A stretch of DNA of 64,000 nucleotides, from NCBI GenBank assembly GCA_014529385.2, contig CM043960.1, positions 30,629,396-30,693,395 on the forward strand. Direction: 5' to 3'. This DNA is from Adiantum capillus-veneris (Eukaryota; Streptophyta; Polypodiopsida; Polypodiales; Pteridaceae). Both the position numbers and the translations under genes were made by a program. Under the pieces are notes generated by a model. It was not told the origin of the DNA, ran no database searches, and worked only from the letters and a program-made list of their open reading frames with translations. The first letter of the stretch is position 1; each line of letters opens with the position of its first letter. Below, piece after piece: positions 45,372 to 57,530 of this stretch.

Positions 45372-47134
45372 ATGTCCACATCAGACTTAGACTCAGACTC
45401 AGCTTATACAAGCACATGGATTGTAGGGATAAATGAGCACCCACCTAGAATAGATATTCCAAACCTATAGTACATAAAGAACAATTTTGTGGAGAGAGTT
45501 TGGATGTATAACCATGAAAGTGAAGGACTATATAGGTATATTAATGGAAATCAATTCAACCTTTACAGTTGCCTAGAGCCTTACCTAGATGAGCTGACAG
45601 AGTACAAGCTCTTATATGTCTATACATACAAGGTCGACCGACAATGGACATCTTTATTTGTTGACAAGTATGGACGAGAATATAGAGCTGTAGAAAGCAC
45701 AAATCCGCGAACCAAATTAGAGATGAGTGGATATTTGGTCAATTAAGGACCTCAGATACATCCACCAAACATAGGAACCTCTAAGAGAATTCCAAAGAGG
45801 GGACCACCACCTGGATTTACTCCTAGAGCGATAACGAGAGATGAAACGATACCAGAGAGGGTATGGTTCCATACTTTGCACCCCAAAGTATAAGACCATC
45901 TCAACTAAGAAAATGGGTAAATAGAAAGTACAATGGCATAGGAGACCCGTACGCCCATGTCTCGGCTTTCAAGCAAGTCCTACGAGCAGAACGAGTAGAG
46001 GACTTCCACACGCAGTATGAGGGTTTTGGAATTACATTGGAGGACAATGCACAAGCATGGTTTGAACTATTGAACTGGAGAGAGTTCACAACCATTGAGA
46101 AAATGTTGGATGAATTTGTTCAAGAATTCACCAAGAGGGGCATAAAACATAACACCCTTCGTAAGATTCAGGAATTTAAACAAGGCGAAACAGAAACATT
46201 GTGACATGCAATACTGTGTTTCAAGCAATATGTTGCTAGATGTCCTACCCAAGAGTTACCCACGCCAGAACGTCAGATCCTATGCTTCATCAGAGGGCTT
46301 AGGAATGAGAATCTTCAAAAGGATTTATACGTGAAAAGATACCAAACCTTGGAAGAAGTGACCAAAGCGGCAGTTGACCTAGTTGACAATTTCGAATTCT
46401 ATGAAGATGGTCAGAAGAAGCTAAATGATGCGAGTGAGAAAAAGAAAACCGCTGATCTTGAGGATCAAAGAGGAAATCTAGGACAAAACCAAGTAAATGT
46501 TGAGGAGCAAATCATAGAGAATGTGGTGCAACACATCAACCACTCTGACAGAGTACCAGCCTATAGCATTCCTCAACGACGAAGGTGCATGACACGTGGA
46601 GGGGACCAACCGACGCAACATTGTCCTGACTATAGACCTAAGACTCCACCAGGGTTTGAGCATGTTATGTCTCAACCGCCTAGATATCATCCTATAGTGG
46701 AACAAGTGTTCTTAAGTGAAAGACCCATAGCTGCTAGAAATGCATATGTGAGTCATGAGCTTCAAATAGAAAGAAATGTGGTAGATCAGAGGCCACTTCA
46801 ACGTCAATATCAAGTATTGCCACAACAACCAATACGTCCATGTGACAGATGTGGTAGTAGTAATCACTTGATTAAGGATTGTCCACACCATGATATCATG
46901 ATAAAGGTATATTGTAATGAGTGTGCAATCACACATATGATTTTGGATTGTCCTAAGAATCCAAGAAAGAAAGGTAAAATGCAACCACATGTTACCTTTC
47001 CTTCTACCAGCAAATTAGAGAAAGAACGAGCCGCAACAAAAGGAGAGACGACAACAACAACAGAGCAAGAAACAATTGCAAAAGAACAGGTGCTTAACAC
47101 TAGGTTGGTAATGGGACACTTTTATGTCATGTTA
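45372..47134 (+). pseudogene. Gag of element A
   Basis: ATG at 45372 (MSTSDLDSDSAYTS); stops near 45468 and 45744 in the first frame, a frameshift near 45865, then a stop near 46202. The capsid-like domain is at 45920-46390: DPYAHVSAFKQVLRAERVE, AQAWFELLN, MLDEFVQEFTKRG, then FIRGLRNENLQKDLYV and TLEEVTKAAVDLVDNF. The nucleocapsid has two zinc knuckles at about 46840-46965: CDRCGSSNHLIKDC and CNECAITHMILDC, the second one residue short between Cys and His. The frame runs to GHFYVML, where a 1.27 kb segment interrupts it. Confidence 0.8.
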
Positions 47135-48399
47135 ACTGACCATTTTCCTTGAATTATGTCATGAGTTTCAAAATGGATTTTGAGGTGCTATCTATCTAGA
47201 AATTTGTCTCATGAGCTGAAAATAAGACATTTTTTTGGAATATCAATTCCTTCTTTAACCTTGTCCTTGCACAACATTTCACAACCTAAACTGTGTGAAA
47301 AAACGGGTCCTGTTTTTGGCTTTTTTCAACTTTTTTCAACTATACCACTCTAGAATTCATGTTTGTGAGGTCTATAATGCTAGAGAACTATCTTTAGTAG
47401 TCCTCAACATGTCCTGATGCTTCTAGGGAGAAATAAATGTTAAAGTTGTAAGTTATGACCAAATTACAAAAATTGTCAAATCCTGTTTTCTAGCCAGTTT
47501 TAGCTCTTCTATGATTTTTTTGGTGGCTTTCATGATATCCAAATGTAGTTTTGATTTTCTATGTCCCATATTGTAACATAAAGCTAATATTCCTTGAGTT
47601 TTGGGGCACCTATTACCCTATTTTGCATAGTACACAACGATGGTTGATTTTTTCTATTATAGAAGAAAACGAAACATTCTAGTATATCAAGTATAGCTTT
47701 TTCAATATTGCTAGTTTCTTGTGACAAATATATGCATTTTGTAGGTAGTAACCATATCTAGTCATAAGGATCAAATTTGGCTAGATACTCAATAGTTTCT
47801 ATGGGATTCTACAACTCATAATGTTGAACCCAGTTTTTTCATGTTTGCTGTATTTAGCACTTCATCTTTGTCCCCAAGCTTCCCCTTGGTAAGAGATGTA
47901 TTATTCTTTTGACATGCTCCATGGCTCCTTATGAACCTAAAGGACAACAGGGAACTAAGAAAACATGCATATATTATTTGTATTCAGCGTGGCTATAGAA
48001 ACTTTGATGATAGGTTTGCAGAATGGTAAAAATTCAACTTTTTTGTACCTATTTCTTTTGGAAAAACAAAAAATAGTGAGTGAGAAGCAATCATATGTTC
48101 TGATCACCAACCCATTGAAGTTAACTAGGGAATTTATCTCAAGTCCTACAAAAATCCCTAATCTTATTTTTATACAAAAAAACGTAAGAAATGACTGTTT
48201 TGATGAAAATGTATTGGTCCATCAACTTTGGAGGCTTGGTGTGACCAAAAGATGAGAAATTTTACAAGTCTCTTATTTTTTCCATGTGTAGTAGGCCTTG
48301 AACTATAACCTCATGAAAGGATTTTACAAAGTGAGCGGATCTACTATGGTTTTGGAGGTTTTTTTCAAAACCCTAAAAGGACACTTTTATGTCCTGTTA
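47114..48399 (+). mobile_element. 1.27 kb insertion in Gag flanked by a 21-bp repeat
   Basis: GGACACTTTTATGTC-TGTTA occurs at 47114-47134 and 48379-48399 with one difference. Both copies encode GHFYV-L, and the Gag-protease coding signal resumes after the second, so the DNA between looks like a later insertion with a long target duplication. The insert is AT-rich, lacks recognisable genes and ends in CCCTAAAA. A truncated non-LTR retroelement or a duplication event are possible. Confidence 0.5.
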
Positions 48400-49332
48400 G
48401 GTTACCAACCTAGTGTTAAACGACAAGAAGATGAAAGTAAGCAAGTTGCTCCAGTAAACGTTGTCACAAGAGCACAAGCAAAAGTGCAAGAGCAAAAGCC
48501 TACAGATGGAGAGACTAGTAAGAGTTCCAAAAGCCGTAGAAACTCTAGACGAGCAAGAAGGACTAGAATGAAAGCGAGACTAGAAAGGGAAAAAGGGGAA
48601 GAAAAGGCTATTACAGCTGAGTTGGAAACAACTCAAGAGCAACAGACACAGCAAAGGGAAGCTGAAACCCTTAAACTAGCTGAAGCACCCAAGAGTGCTA
48701 GTTCAGGAGGATCTGTCCTAGTGGACAAAGTGAATGAGCTTTTAGACGCGATTTTACAGGCTTATGAGGCTAGATTGGCAAATAGACAGACCTTAGAGCA
48801 AAGATGGATGACTTATCCTTATCCTGAACTAGAGAAGCAGAGGCTAGAAATGTGTAAGCAGCTCATTAAAACTGGTCAAGCATTGCTAGAACCACCTCCA
48901 CCAGAAGTGAAGGATAGGATAGTCACCCCAGTGCACAAAGATGAGAGCATTAAAGTAGAAGAATTGCCTAGAGAAGAGGTAGATCATAGGGAAGAACCAC
49001 TGCCAAGGTTGCGAGACTCGAGGGTAGTCCAAAATACAACAGATGAATCAATGAGGGATTTCCCACCCTATGTTCCTATAGTTGAGGAGCAGTGGCCAGA
49101 GGAGTTATGGAAGGTTGTCCGAGATGCCCAAAAAAGAGAAGAGGATGTTGGACCAGCACCATTTCCTGAAATCACATTAGATAGACCACAAATGAGTGTT
49201 GATGCGAGGTCATATCATGGTGACGTAGGATCGATAGCCTCCGAAGACAGTAGACCTGCATCGTTAAGAACTTTGCCACTGTACATGGGAGATTTTGAGG
49301 CAAAGTCTGAGATTGTGAAAGTTCCATCATAG
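48400..49332 (+). pseudogene. Gag-protease linker region of element A
   Basis: Open in one frame to TAG at 49330. It includes VNVVTRAQAK, a phrase common at the start of protease polyproteins in this group, then a basic stretch (SRRNSRRARRTRMKARLERE), a helical segment (KVNELLDAILQAYEARL) and an acidic, proline-containing tail. The next frame-mate starts 21 bp later with the protease, so the TAG is probably a single disabling change. Confidence 0.6.
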
Positions 49333-49353
49333 AGGCTAGGAGGGACAAAAGAA

Positions 49354-49932
49354 TTGGACACAAAAATTTTGACTAACTTGCTATCCACGCCAGTGAAGTG
49401 CACAATTACGTTGGCAAAACTTTTGAAAATCAAACCAAGTATGTGGACGGATATAGGAAAATGCTTGGAAAAAACTGGGATCAAAAGCCCGTTAAGGTTC
49501 CTGGAAAAAGAGCTAGATGAGATCGAGAAGCCTAAATCAAATGTAAGACTGGTACCTCTGAACAAAGTAGGAGAGTACTGTGAAGGAGAAGATGGTAATG
49601 CCACTTTGCCTGTAGAGTACAATGGGATTGAAACAAAAGCTATACTTGACAGTGGAGTAGGAATTGCCATAGCAACAAAACGAATATGGGAGAAATGGGG
49701 TAGGCCTGCCTTTAGAACAACCAGAATAAAATTAAAGTTAGCGGATGGGCATGTGGAAAGATCCATGGGATTGCTAGAAGCGATAGTGGTGTCTTCTTGT
49801 GGTATAGAGTATGCGCATACTTTTTCCATAGTTGACTTTGGCAAGAAAAATAACTATGAAATCATCCTTGGAAGACCATTCATGAGGCAACTCAAGATGG
49901 TACAACATTGGGGTTATCTTGAGACATGTTGA
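49354..49932 (+). pseudogene. Protease (PR1) of element A
   Basis: A retropepsin domain at about 49600-49905: LPVEYNGIETKAILDSGVG (active site DSG), then LKLADGHVERSMG, and YEIILGRPFMRQLKMV near the C-terminus. Length and motif order fit a Ty3 protease. It ends at TGA 49930. Where RT should follow there is instead an unassigned ORF. Confidence 0.8.
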
Positions 49933-50470
49933 AACCACAACACGTGTAAATATGAGAAATCATAGTTACCAAGATGTAACTAGAATGCCCGTGGAAGATT
50001 TTGATTCTGCAACACAAAGTGGATCAACAGACCATCCGTGGATGGGCAAAAAGAAAGAAATCTGGATGTGCGGAGCATCGGAGTGTAGTGACTTTGGGAG
50101 AAATGAGAATGCCTTAGAGAGGGTATTAGAAGATGATGCTTACATAAGAGAACCTTTTCCAGAAGAGGCGTTAGAACCGCTAGATTGGACTCAGATATTG
50201 GCTACTTTGGATGTCTGTGTTAATGAGACCACACCAACAAAATTTTGCGATGAGAATGGGTATTACATAGTCCCCTACTACATGCTAAGGGTTATGGGTG
50301 AGATAGATGATGAATTTGAGTATGAGTTCGAAATGGGGTTATCAACAATGGGGATAATACAAAAACAGATACCTAGCCCGAATACTGGTCATATAGATTT
50401 AAATAGGTGCTCTTTGCGATCAGTGTGCTATAACACACTTGATTACAAACTGTCCAACTCGAATGCATAG
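49919..50470 (+). CDS. Unassigned ORF between PR1 and PR2 in element A
   Basis: 183 codons with acidic character (EREPFPEEALEPLDW style patches) and a segment GYYIVPYYMLRVMG. It overlaps PR1 by 14 bp in another frame and its stop overlaps the ATG of the next ORF (ATGCATAG at 50463). No domain recognised. It occupies the place where the enzymatic pol region was lost, so it may be a remnant of flanking linker sequence rather than a functional gene. Confidence 0.4.
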   Translation: MRHVETTTRVNMRNHSYQDVTRMPVEDFDSATQSGSTDHPWMGKKKEIWMCGASECSDFGRNENALERVLEDDAYIREPFPEEALEPLDWTQILATLDVCVNETTPTKFCDENGYYIVPYYMLRVMGEIDDEFEYEFEMGLSTMGIIQKQIPSPNTGHIDLNRCSLRSVCYNTLDYKLSNSNA

Positions 50471-51906
50471 TACAAAGGAGGAGCCGCAAGTCAACGAAGC
50501 AAAGTCGTAGGAAGAAGGGCTAAGATCCAAAGAAGATGCTTCAGGTCCAGCGCCTACAAATGAGCAATATGAAGACTTGGAATCAATCAAAGAAGAGGTG
50601 CAGCAAGTGACAGGAAGTTCAGACACTATTGGTGACATTTCAACAGCTGAAGTCGAGGAAGAAGAGCCTATGACTCTACAGGAACCAAATGCTGATTTTT
50701 TCTCTCCAAAAGACTTATTAGGGGAAATGGTGGTCAAGCAGGAGCTAGAACACACAAATGAACTCACAAGTGTGAACAATGAAGAAGAAGACGACAAGGA
50801 GTCCAGGCCAAAGATTGCTCAAGTCACTCAAGAGAACATAGGCAATCTAGTACCAAAGAAGATCAACTTTTTGCTAAGTGCACAAGACGGAGTCAAGATG
50901 AATTTTATGGCAGAAATTGATACAAATTCCATGACTAATGTCATGTCATATGGCATGTGGTTACTTTTAGGTAAGCCAAAGCTTTATGATATTCACATAA
51001 AGGTAAATCTCTCACCTGAAGTAGATGGTATAAGTATGGGGATTGCAGAAGCTACTCTCCAACTACACTCACAGAATGTCAAAGAAAAATTCTTGGTGGT
51101 AGATTCTCGACAAATGGGAACACACTTGATTTTGTCCAAGCCATGGGCACAAGTCTTTGAAAACGAGCCTGAATCTTCAACAACGGTCATCACGACAAGC
51201 TATCAAGTGGCAACAGAGGTCAAGCCTACAACAGTTCGAAGATTCTTGGCTATTAAAAAAGGCAAAGCTAAAATAAGCCCACAGTCTCTAGCCCAGCCAA
51301 TGCAAATGCAAGACAAAGCCTCTACATCAAAAGCCAAACCATCAACAAAACAATGGAAACCCAAGCAAAAAGTCTATCAACCAAAGTTTCCATCACCCGA
51401 ACGTCTCCAAAGGAAGTCAAAACAGGTTAACCAAGTGCTAGTATCCAAGGCACAGATTAAAGTTAATGATCCAATTTGGGTACAATCACAGGAACAACCT
51501 CAACAAGCAAAGGTAACAGGATGGATCACATCAAGCGCGTCAATTATTGCACAAGTCTACAAGAAAGGAAATTCAAATGTTTGGGTCAACAAGCCCAAGA
51601 TAATAGCTTGGCGATATCCATCCCATGACAACCACTCAGTCAGGAATCAACAAAGCCGTCAACATCAATCACATAACTCAACCAAGAGAAAGGACAGGTA
51701 CAAAAAGCAAAAGAGAAGGTCTTCCACTCGACAAACCATATGACAAGTTTGGGTAATGAAATCAGAATTCTACCAGACTACCCAACAAAGTCAAGTGAAG
51801 ATCACCTCCAAGCAAGTCCAAAGATTCATTCCAGTCGAGTTACTCGAAGCACAAGGATTCTATGAGGGTAACTTTCAAATCTGGTTACCTAAGGTAGTAG
51901 CTTATT
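50463..51906 (+). pseudogene. PR2-type ORF of element A (third copy)
   Basis: From ATG 50463, one TAG at 508-510 within 50.5 kb, then open to 51743. An acidic head is followed by a protease-like domain at about 50860-51180: MNFMAEIDTNSMTNVMSYG (DTN at the active-site position), VNLSPEVDGISMGIAEATL, and THLILSKPWAQ matching the ILG segment. The basic Gln-rich tail holds Trp motifs (DPIWVQ, VWVNKPKIIAW), and after a frameshift QIWLPKVVAY at about 51875-51906. The changed active site suggests it is not a working protease in this copy. Confidence 0.55.
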
Positions 51907-53459
51907 AAGGAATCACCAAGGAAAAGCAAGAAACATCAAGAAATGAAGAGCAGCCACCCGCTACACCCAAGAGTACTACAACCTATAGATGGATCCAGCA
52001 ACGGTAAATGCGGAGGTCACAATTTTGAAGAACATTATCTTGAAGAAGAAGACTTTATCAACCATTGCTTCAACATCAATACCTGTCTCATCAAGCAACC
52101 ACAATTTGCTACCAAGGAATGAAGAGCAGATATATGCCAATGTATTGGACAACATGTCATCTCAAACAGAAACTAACGAGAAAGGCCTAAACATCAAAAG
52201 CATATGGAATTGGATTTCAGGCTGCGATCAGGTAAGTCCAAGTCGCCATTAAACTTACATGGCACAAGAGTCTAGAGTCGGGCAGCTAAGCCACTAAATG
52301 AGCGAAGTGTCAGACCCAAGCTTCAAGTTAATATTTTTCTGTGGTCTATGAGTCTAGCTAATAGGTATAAGCTCAAGCTGCAGAGTTGAGCATACATAAA
52401 GTCATGTCGCTCATGCTGGAAGAGGTGAGCATAAGAGTCAAAGTCCATATAATATATAAGGTGGAGAAGGGGGAGTAGTCCAAAACAAAAACACTCACGC
52501 ACTTGACACAGTGAGGAAGAGTGGAGAAACCTCGACAGCAAAAACCCTTCTTGTGAGTAGTGAAAGCTTTTGAAGCACTCATGCTATATGTTTTTCTCAC
52601 TACACTAACTCCATGAAGAACCCATCAATACTCTTCTCTCGCACCACATCTTGTTTAACATGCATAACTCTGTGCAAGCATATAGATGTCCCATCATTGG
52701 ACATATGCATTAGGCACTCTTTTTTATTCCACCCATGCACTTACACAAACAAATAACGATGACCAAGCAGAAACAGGTTTTATGAGCCTTTGCTAAAAAA
52801 CAATGACTCTGACTTCAAGCTACTAACACTTATCCATGTATATCAAGCCCATACTAGTAGCCATATAGCCATATGTACTTTAACTCAGCATAACTATATA
52901 ACATCAGAACCTAAGTACGTATAGCCTCGCATTTAATTATGACTAAAGACATTTTTTCCCACTGGGTTTTTCCCTTTAGTCTTATCCAGGTATCCAAGAC
53001 CTTCATTTTGTATATACGCTACATTTTACTTTTACTCTTTTATTTTTTATAACAACAAAAACAAGAAGAACCACGATATCCCCACACTACTAATTGCAAA
53101 TCTACTGACAAGTCAAAAGGGAGAGGCCAAATAACAGCTTGACAAAGCTTCAAGTCAACTTATAGGTACGACTTCCAGATAACAACCACAGGAAAAGCAA
53201 ACTCGAGCTACAATGACAACGAAGTGCTGCACCAACAAGTCGATACAACCTCATGCAATTCAAGATACAACAACCAATCAGAGGGGGAGAGTTCCAGGCT
53301 TCAGATACACTACAGGTACAACTTCAAGGCAGCTTTAACATCACGCAAAGCAACCAACTGTAGAAGAGGCTGCCACAACAACTTCAACCAACACCAAGAC
53401 ATCAAGAACTCGTCAAGGCTAGCAAAGACATAGGGTCTTGTCGGGGACGACAAGAATTC
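51907..53459 (+). other. Non-coding 3' part of element A
   Basis: No gene. It contains at 52946-52988 a segment with TTTTTTCCCACTGGGTTTTT flanked by GACTAAAG/CTTTAGTC inverted repeats, a motif also present near 17995-18020. Confidence 0.5.
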
Positions 53460-53471
53460 GGAGGGGGAGAG
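53460..53471 (+). promoter_or_regulatory. Polypurine tract of element A
   Basis: GGAGGGGGAGAG directly precedes the 3' LTR. Confidence 0.9.
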
Positions 53472-54515
53472 TGTTGAAAGGGCGCCCTTTCAACAACGTT
53501 TCCATAAAGATTCCATTAAAGATTCCTCAAAGATTTTGTAAAGATTCCACATGAAGATGGATGCTGTAACATGAAGATACGAGTTCATGGACGTCATCGA
53601 ATATCCCGTTATTATTATTCTGAGCCATTACGGCCACTTTTGTAATGTTTACGGGAACCTCACATTTTAAGTCGGCACTTGTATTTTGGCCATAGATGCT
53701 TGTATAATGAGTAAAGCCAACTCAGTTTCTTGTAATTAAGCTCTGTAGAAGCCTAGGGACAATTCAGGTCATTTGGCCGGACATTAGGTTTGAAGGCTTG
53801 GTATATAAGCTAAAACCTAAGGCTTTGTAGAAAACACATTACGTTATCTCAATTAATATACAGTCGTGGGTTCTACAGTACACAGTAGTGAGCTTCACGC
53901 ACACACACCGTCGCGCACACTAATCACATTGCAGATATGAGAGTAGGAGCGTGTTAGCATCGAGGAGCTCTCCGCGTCAATGCAAGCAATGCAAGCCGAG
54001 GACCACATCGTGAGCACGCCTGCTACGAGCTATATTAGGTCATAAGTACCTCAAACGACATCCGTTCTGAATGATCGAGTAGTCGTTAGAATCAGAGCGA
54101 GAAGCTCTTCGTGTTGATGTCTTTGTAGATCAGTTCCGGACACTTTGGAAATTGCTGTTTGAGTCTATCGCAACAGAGATTAGAGATCTTACAGTTATGG
54201 TTTTCAGGGTTTAGGTTTTTGGCCATATAGGATATGTCCTTGTGAGTCTTGCCCTACGATTTCGAGTCATTCTGATATGATTTGAGACTGTTTCGAGCTT
54301 GTAGTGTTTCGTAGGATGCGTTGTCTGTTTCTTTGCTTTATGGTAGTGTTGGGGTAGGATTAGTGACTATAGAGTGTTGTTCGTGTCTAGCTCAGGGTTG
54401 ACAACCCAGAGATTGCCTCCATGCCCTAGTCGGGTCAGCTACGTCCTCGGATTGACAGTTTGTTGGTCTGTGTTCTCGCTGTGCTCCATCGTCCGTCGCG
54501 GCGTACCCGCTAACA
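53472..54515 (+). mobile_element. 3' LTR of element A (1044 bp)
   Basis: It starts TGTTGAAAGG, ends GCTAACA, and is followed by the GTGGC duplication. Its first 24 bp (53472-53495) form a perfect palindrome with half-arm TGTTGAAAGGGC; the 5' LTR copy has decayed. TATATAAG lies at 53812-53819. Confidence 0.95.
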
Positions 54516-54520
54516 GTGGC
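54516..54520 (+). repeat. Target-site duplication of element A, right (GTGGC)
   Basis: Same five bases as 41580-41584. Confidence 0.9.
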
Positions 54521-55397
54521 TACTTCTCCCGAAGTCATCACTACTCAGTTCTAGTGAAACTAAGATAAGTGCAGTATTTCAAACCTTCAAGGTTTGTGTA
54601 ACCTTCTAAACCTTTGAAGGCCTGAGAAATTATCGACAAACCAAGCGTCAAGATTCTGTTACCCATTCACTTTGGAAAGGTAGTAAGAAAGCTTAAATGT
54701 CATCATTTGGCACCCCGAAGTTACGTAGCAGATTCCTTGCAATGGCAGTCGCACCAAGAAAGGATCCTGCCGTGCGCCAAGAAGCAAGGATGATCACCCT
54801 CGAGGCTCAGATCCAAGAACTCATTAGAGAAAATGAGGTACTCAAGGAATGCTTGCTTAAAGTAGAGGAGATAAAGGAAGTAGAGAGCCTACTCGCAAAA
54901 GCCCAAGGTGTTGAAGCCTCTCTTATCAAGACGTCAAGGCAATGAAGAAAGTCCATGAATCGACACACAGAAAGATTGACACCAAGATACAGGCAGTTTT
55001 GCAGGAATGCCAACTACAAGACTCCCTTGGCCTTAAGGTCAAGATTGGAGGACTTCACTCATCAGGGTGCACCATCGAGGACACTCTCAAAGAAGCAATT
55101 TCCAAATTCAATGACATTCTTCAACCACATGCCTATGTGTGTCGTTGATCCAAGAAACAGTTTTAGGGTTGATGTTGACATGAGGATTGTATCCTCACCT
55201 TCAAGGACGAAGAAGAACGAATAGAGCTACTATGCCAATCTCGCCTCCTCAAGGGAAAAACGTTTTGGATCGCCAAAGAATTGATCACTAATCAACTCAA
55301 AGTTAAAGCAAACGAACTCAAGAAGGTACACGAAGCCCACAAACATCGTAACTGGGTAGTCTACCGAGGTGGTAAAGCCATCATCCAAGAATTTTGA
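54521..55397 (+). pseudogene. Family F copy 2, 3' part with coiled-coil ORF
   Basis: It resumes F exactly where 41584 stopped. The ORF starts ATG 54697 (MSSFGTPKLRSRFLAMAVAP), with a coiled coil from ITLEAQIQELIRENEVLK to KKVHESTHRKIDTKI, frameshifts near 54930 and 55140, and TGA at 55395 after GGKAIIQEF. Its first 80 codons are open, which corrects the stop seen in copy 1. The function is not recognised. Confidence 0.6.
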
Positions 55398-57406
55398 AAT
55401 CCCAAATTGGATCTCCCTACAGGTGCCCCCCCTAGGTTTTGTTTTTCCCTTTTTCATTTTACCCTCTCGATGGACCCTCAGTGTCATAAAGACTAATATC
55501 TAATTCTCCCAAATGATTTTCTCATGCTAAACCGATCATTTAATATGGGGAGGTACAAGGGGAGTAAAAGCTAGAATATTGGTAAGTCTGCCAGACCGGT
55601 CTCAGCAGGGATCCAAAGGAGGGAAAATAGGGATCAAAAGGGGGAAAGTCTACAAAAGACCAATGTGCATCAATGGAGCTTAAAAGACCTAAGGTTTAGC
55701 TTCATTAAGATTTCCATAGGCTTATGTTCCAAAATTTTAATTAAAAAGTCCAAATGGCCAAAGCTCCTAAAATTGGATGGTGGTGGGACGACTCAAAAGT
55801 CTTCCCACATCCCTATCAAGGAGGGGGTAAGCCCTAAGAGTAGGGGAGGAGAGAGAAACACACACACACACACACAGACACACACACACACACACTCCAA
55901 AGCTTCCCCCAAAGGGAATACTAGACACATGGCAGACTCCTAGCCTAGTTGCCCCCAATCTTCCCTCAAATCCTATTGGATGGCCATGGAGGTGGACCAA
56001 TGAGAATTAGGCTAGAGTAAAATTAGTCTAATTAATTAAAAAATGCTTGATAAAAGAACAATAAAAATTAAGCTCCCAAAAGACTATTGGACAGTCTACC
56101 AAGGGGTCCAATGAGCATCAAGCAGCCCAATGGCTTGCCAGATTGCTATTGGCCAGAAGACTAAAAGGTCCAATGAGAGTTTAAATAAACTATTTTAATT
56201 ACCTAAAGCTCTCACAAAAGGGAAAGGGGGACACTTGTCACAAGAGTATCAGCTATGCCTCTTAATTGCTATTGGTTAAGCCCTGTAGGAGCCAATGGGA
56301 GTCCATCAAGAGTAATTGGCAAGAGGGATCGACCAAGAAGAGAGAGAGGGCTACATTTTTTACCAACACATTGCTAACACATACACACACAACTCATGTG
56401 TTGAGCAAGAACTCCATCTCCTTCTCCAAGCATTGCGAAGTAGAGACCTACACCAACAACTCTTGGCTATGGAATGCAAATCCAACCAAGAGCCAAGCTT
56501 CAATGGCATGCTCATCTCCTCTACCATGCTAATTACCTAAGCTAAGCTATGCTATTAGAGTGATTATGTGAGGAGAATACTTATTTATTGTAAGATACAT
56601 CTTCTTCCCCGCAATATTTCCTCATTCCCTACTAGCTCTCACCATTTTTGAAGGTGTGAGGTCTTGGGACTGAGGCTAGGGACACTAGGTATGTTTTTCA
56701 AGAATAATTTGGTGTATGAAGCTTCCATTGTGAGGTCCCCACCCCGCCGTATCAAACGACGGATCTGATGGTGAACCTGGTGGCCACTAGATGTATAGCG
56801 GAAGCAAACAAAGTGATTCAGGGCTCAACTAGCGGACGATCTCTCATCACAAAGTGAGTCGAGTTCGAGCCTACTAGCAATGAGATCTAGCTCCACCTCG
56901 CAAGGGAAGCGTACTTAACCTATCTAGCGATCCTAAGACCACCTTCCAAGAGGAAAGAAATCCCGAGTGCCTTTTTACCCATGTTTCAGAGGCACGTACA
57001 CTTGAGACTTCGCCGCTCTAGGGGCAATGAGTATTACTAGTATCGATTTTAACACTATGGGGACAGAGAGTTCCCGACTAATCGGGACCACCCTTCTCAT
57101 AGGCATTGGCAACCTGAGCCAAGCCCCCACTTTCCACCCCCACACTCACACTTCCTTGTGTGTCCTAATTACTACCACAAAATTTGTTCAACATAAAAGT
57201 TCCTTGATTAGATTCCGATTCACAATGTTCGTTAAGACAGCCCTTCAAACAGTATTGCAAAGCGGCACCAAGACAGTACTCTAATAAAAATTCTACTCAA
57301 ACTTATTCATTAAAATTCCAATGTTCTGGAGGTACAACATCCCCGCTCCAGCCAGAGTTTACTCCTCCCGTTGTCGCCTAGCTGCCCATACAACTAGGTA
57401 TGTCCA

Positions 57407-57530
57407 CCGCATAGAAAGCACAACATGGACATTCCCACCGCATAGAAAGCAAGACGTGGGTTCCCACCGCATAGAAAGCAAGTTGTGAGTATCCACCGCA
57501 TAAAAAGCAAGTCGTGGATTCAAGAGCCCT
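57407..57530 (+). repeat. Four tandem units, about 31 bp, inside the solo LTR
   Basis: CCACCGCATAGAAAGCA occurs four times (the last as CATAAAAAGC), each followed by a variable spacer ending in GTGG- or GTGAGTAT-like bases. Confidence 0.9.

Larger units (their letters stand above)
41585..54515 (+). mobile_element. Element A: 12.9 kb Athila-like LTR element lacking RT/RNase H/IN
   Basis: Two similar LTRs, a 5 bp target duplication, a tRNA-Asp PBS and a polypurine tract define it. Inside are a 2.7 kb leader with periodic palindromes, Gag, protease, an unassigned ORF and a PR2-type ORF. Reverse transcriptase, RNase H and integrase motifs are absent over the whole 10.8 kb, so it must move, if at all, with enzymes from another copy. 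Its two LTRs differ mainly by a 27 bp segment and scattered changes, so insertion is fairly recent. Confidence 0.9.

Noticed and set aside
47965-48255. 96-codon frame inside the 1.27 kb segment of element A
   Set aside because: No domain or homologous copy in the window; hydrophobic/AT-rich composition typical of chance frames.
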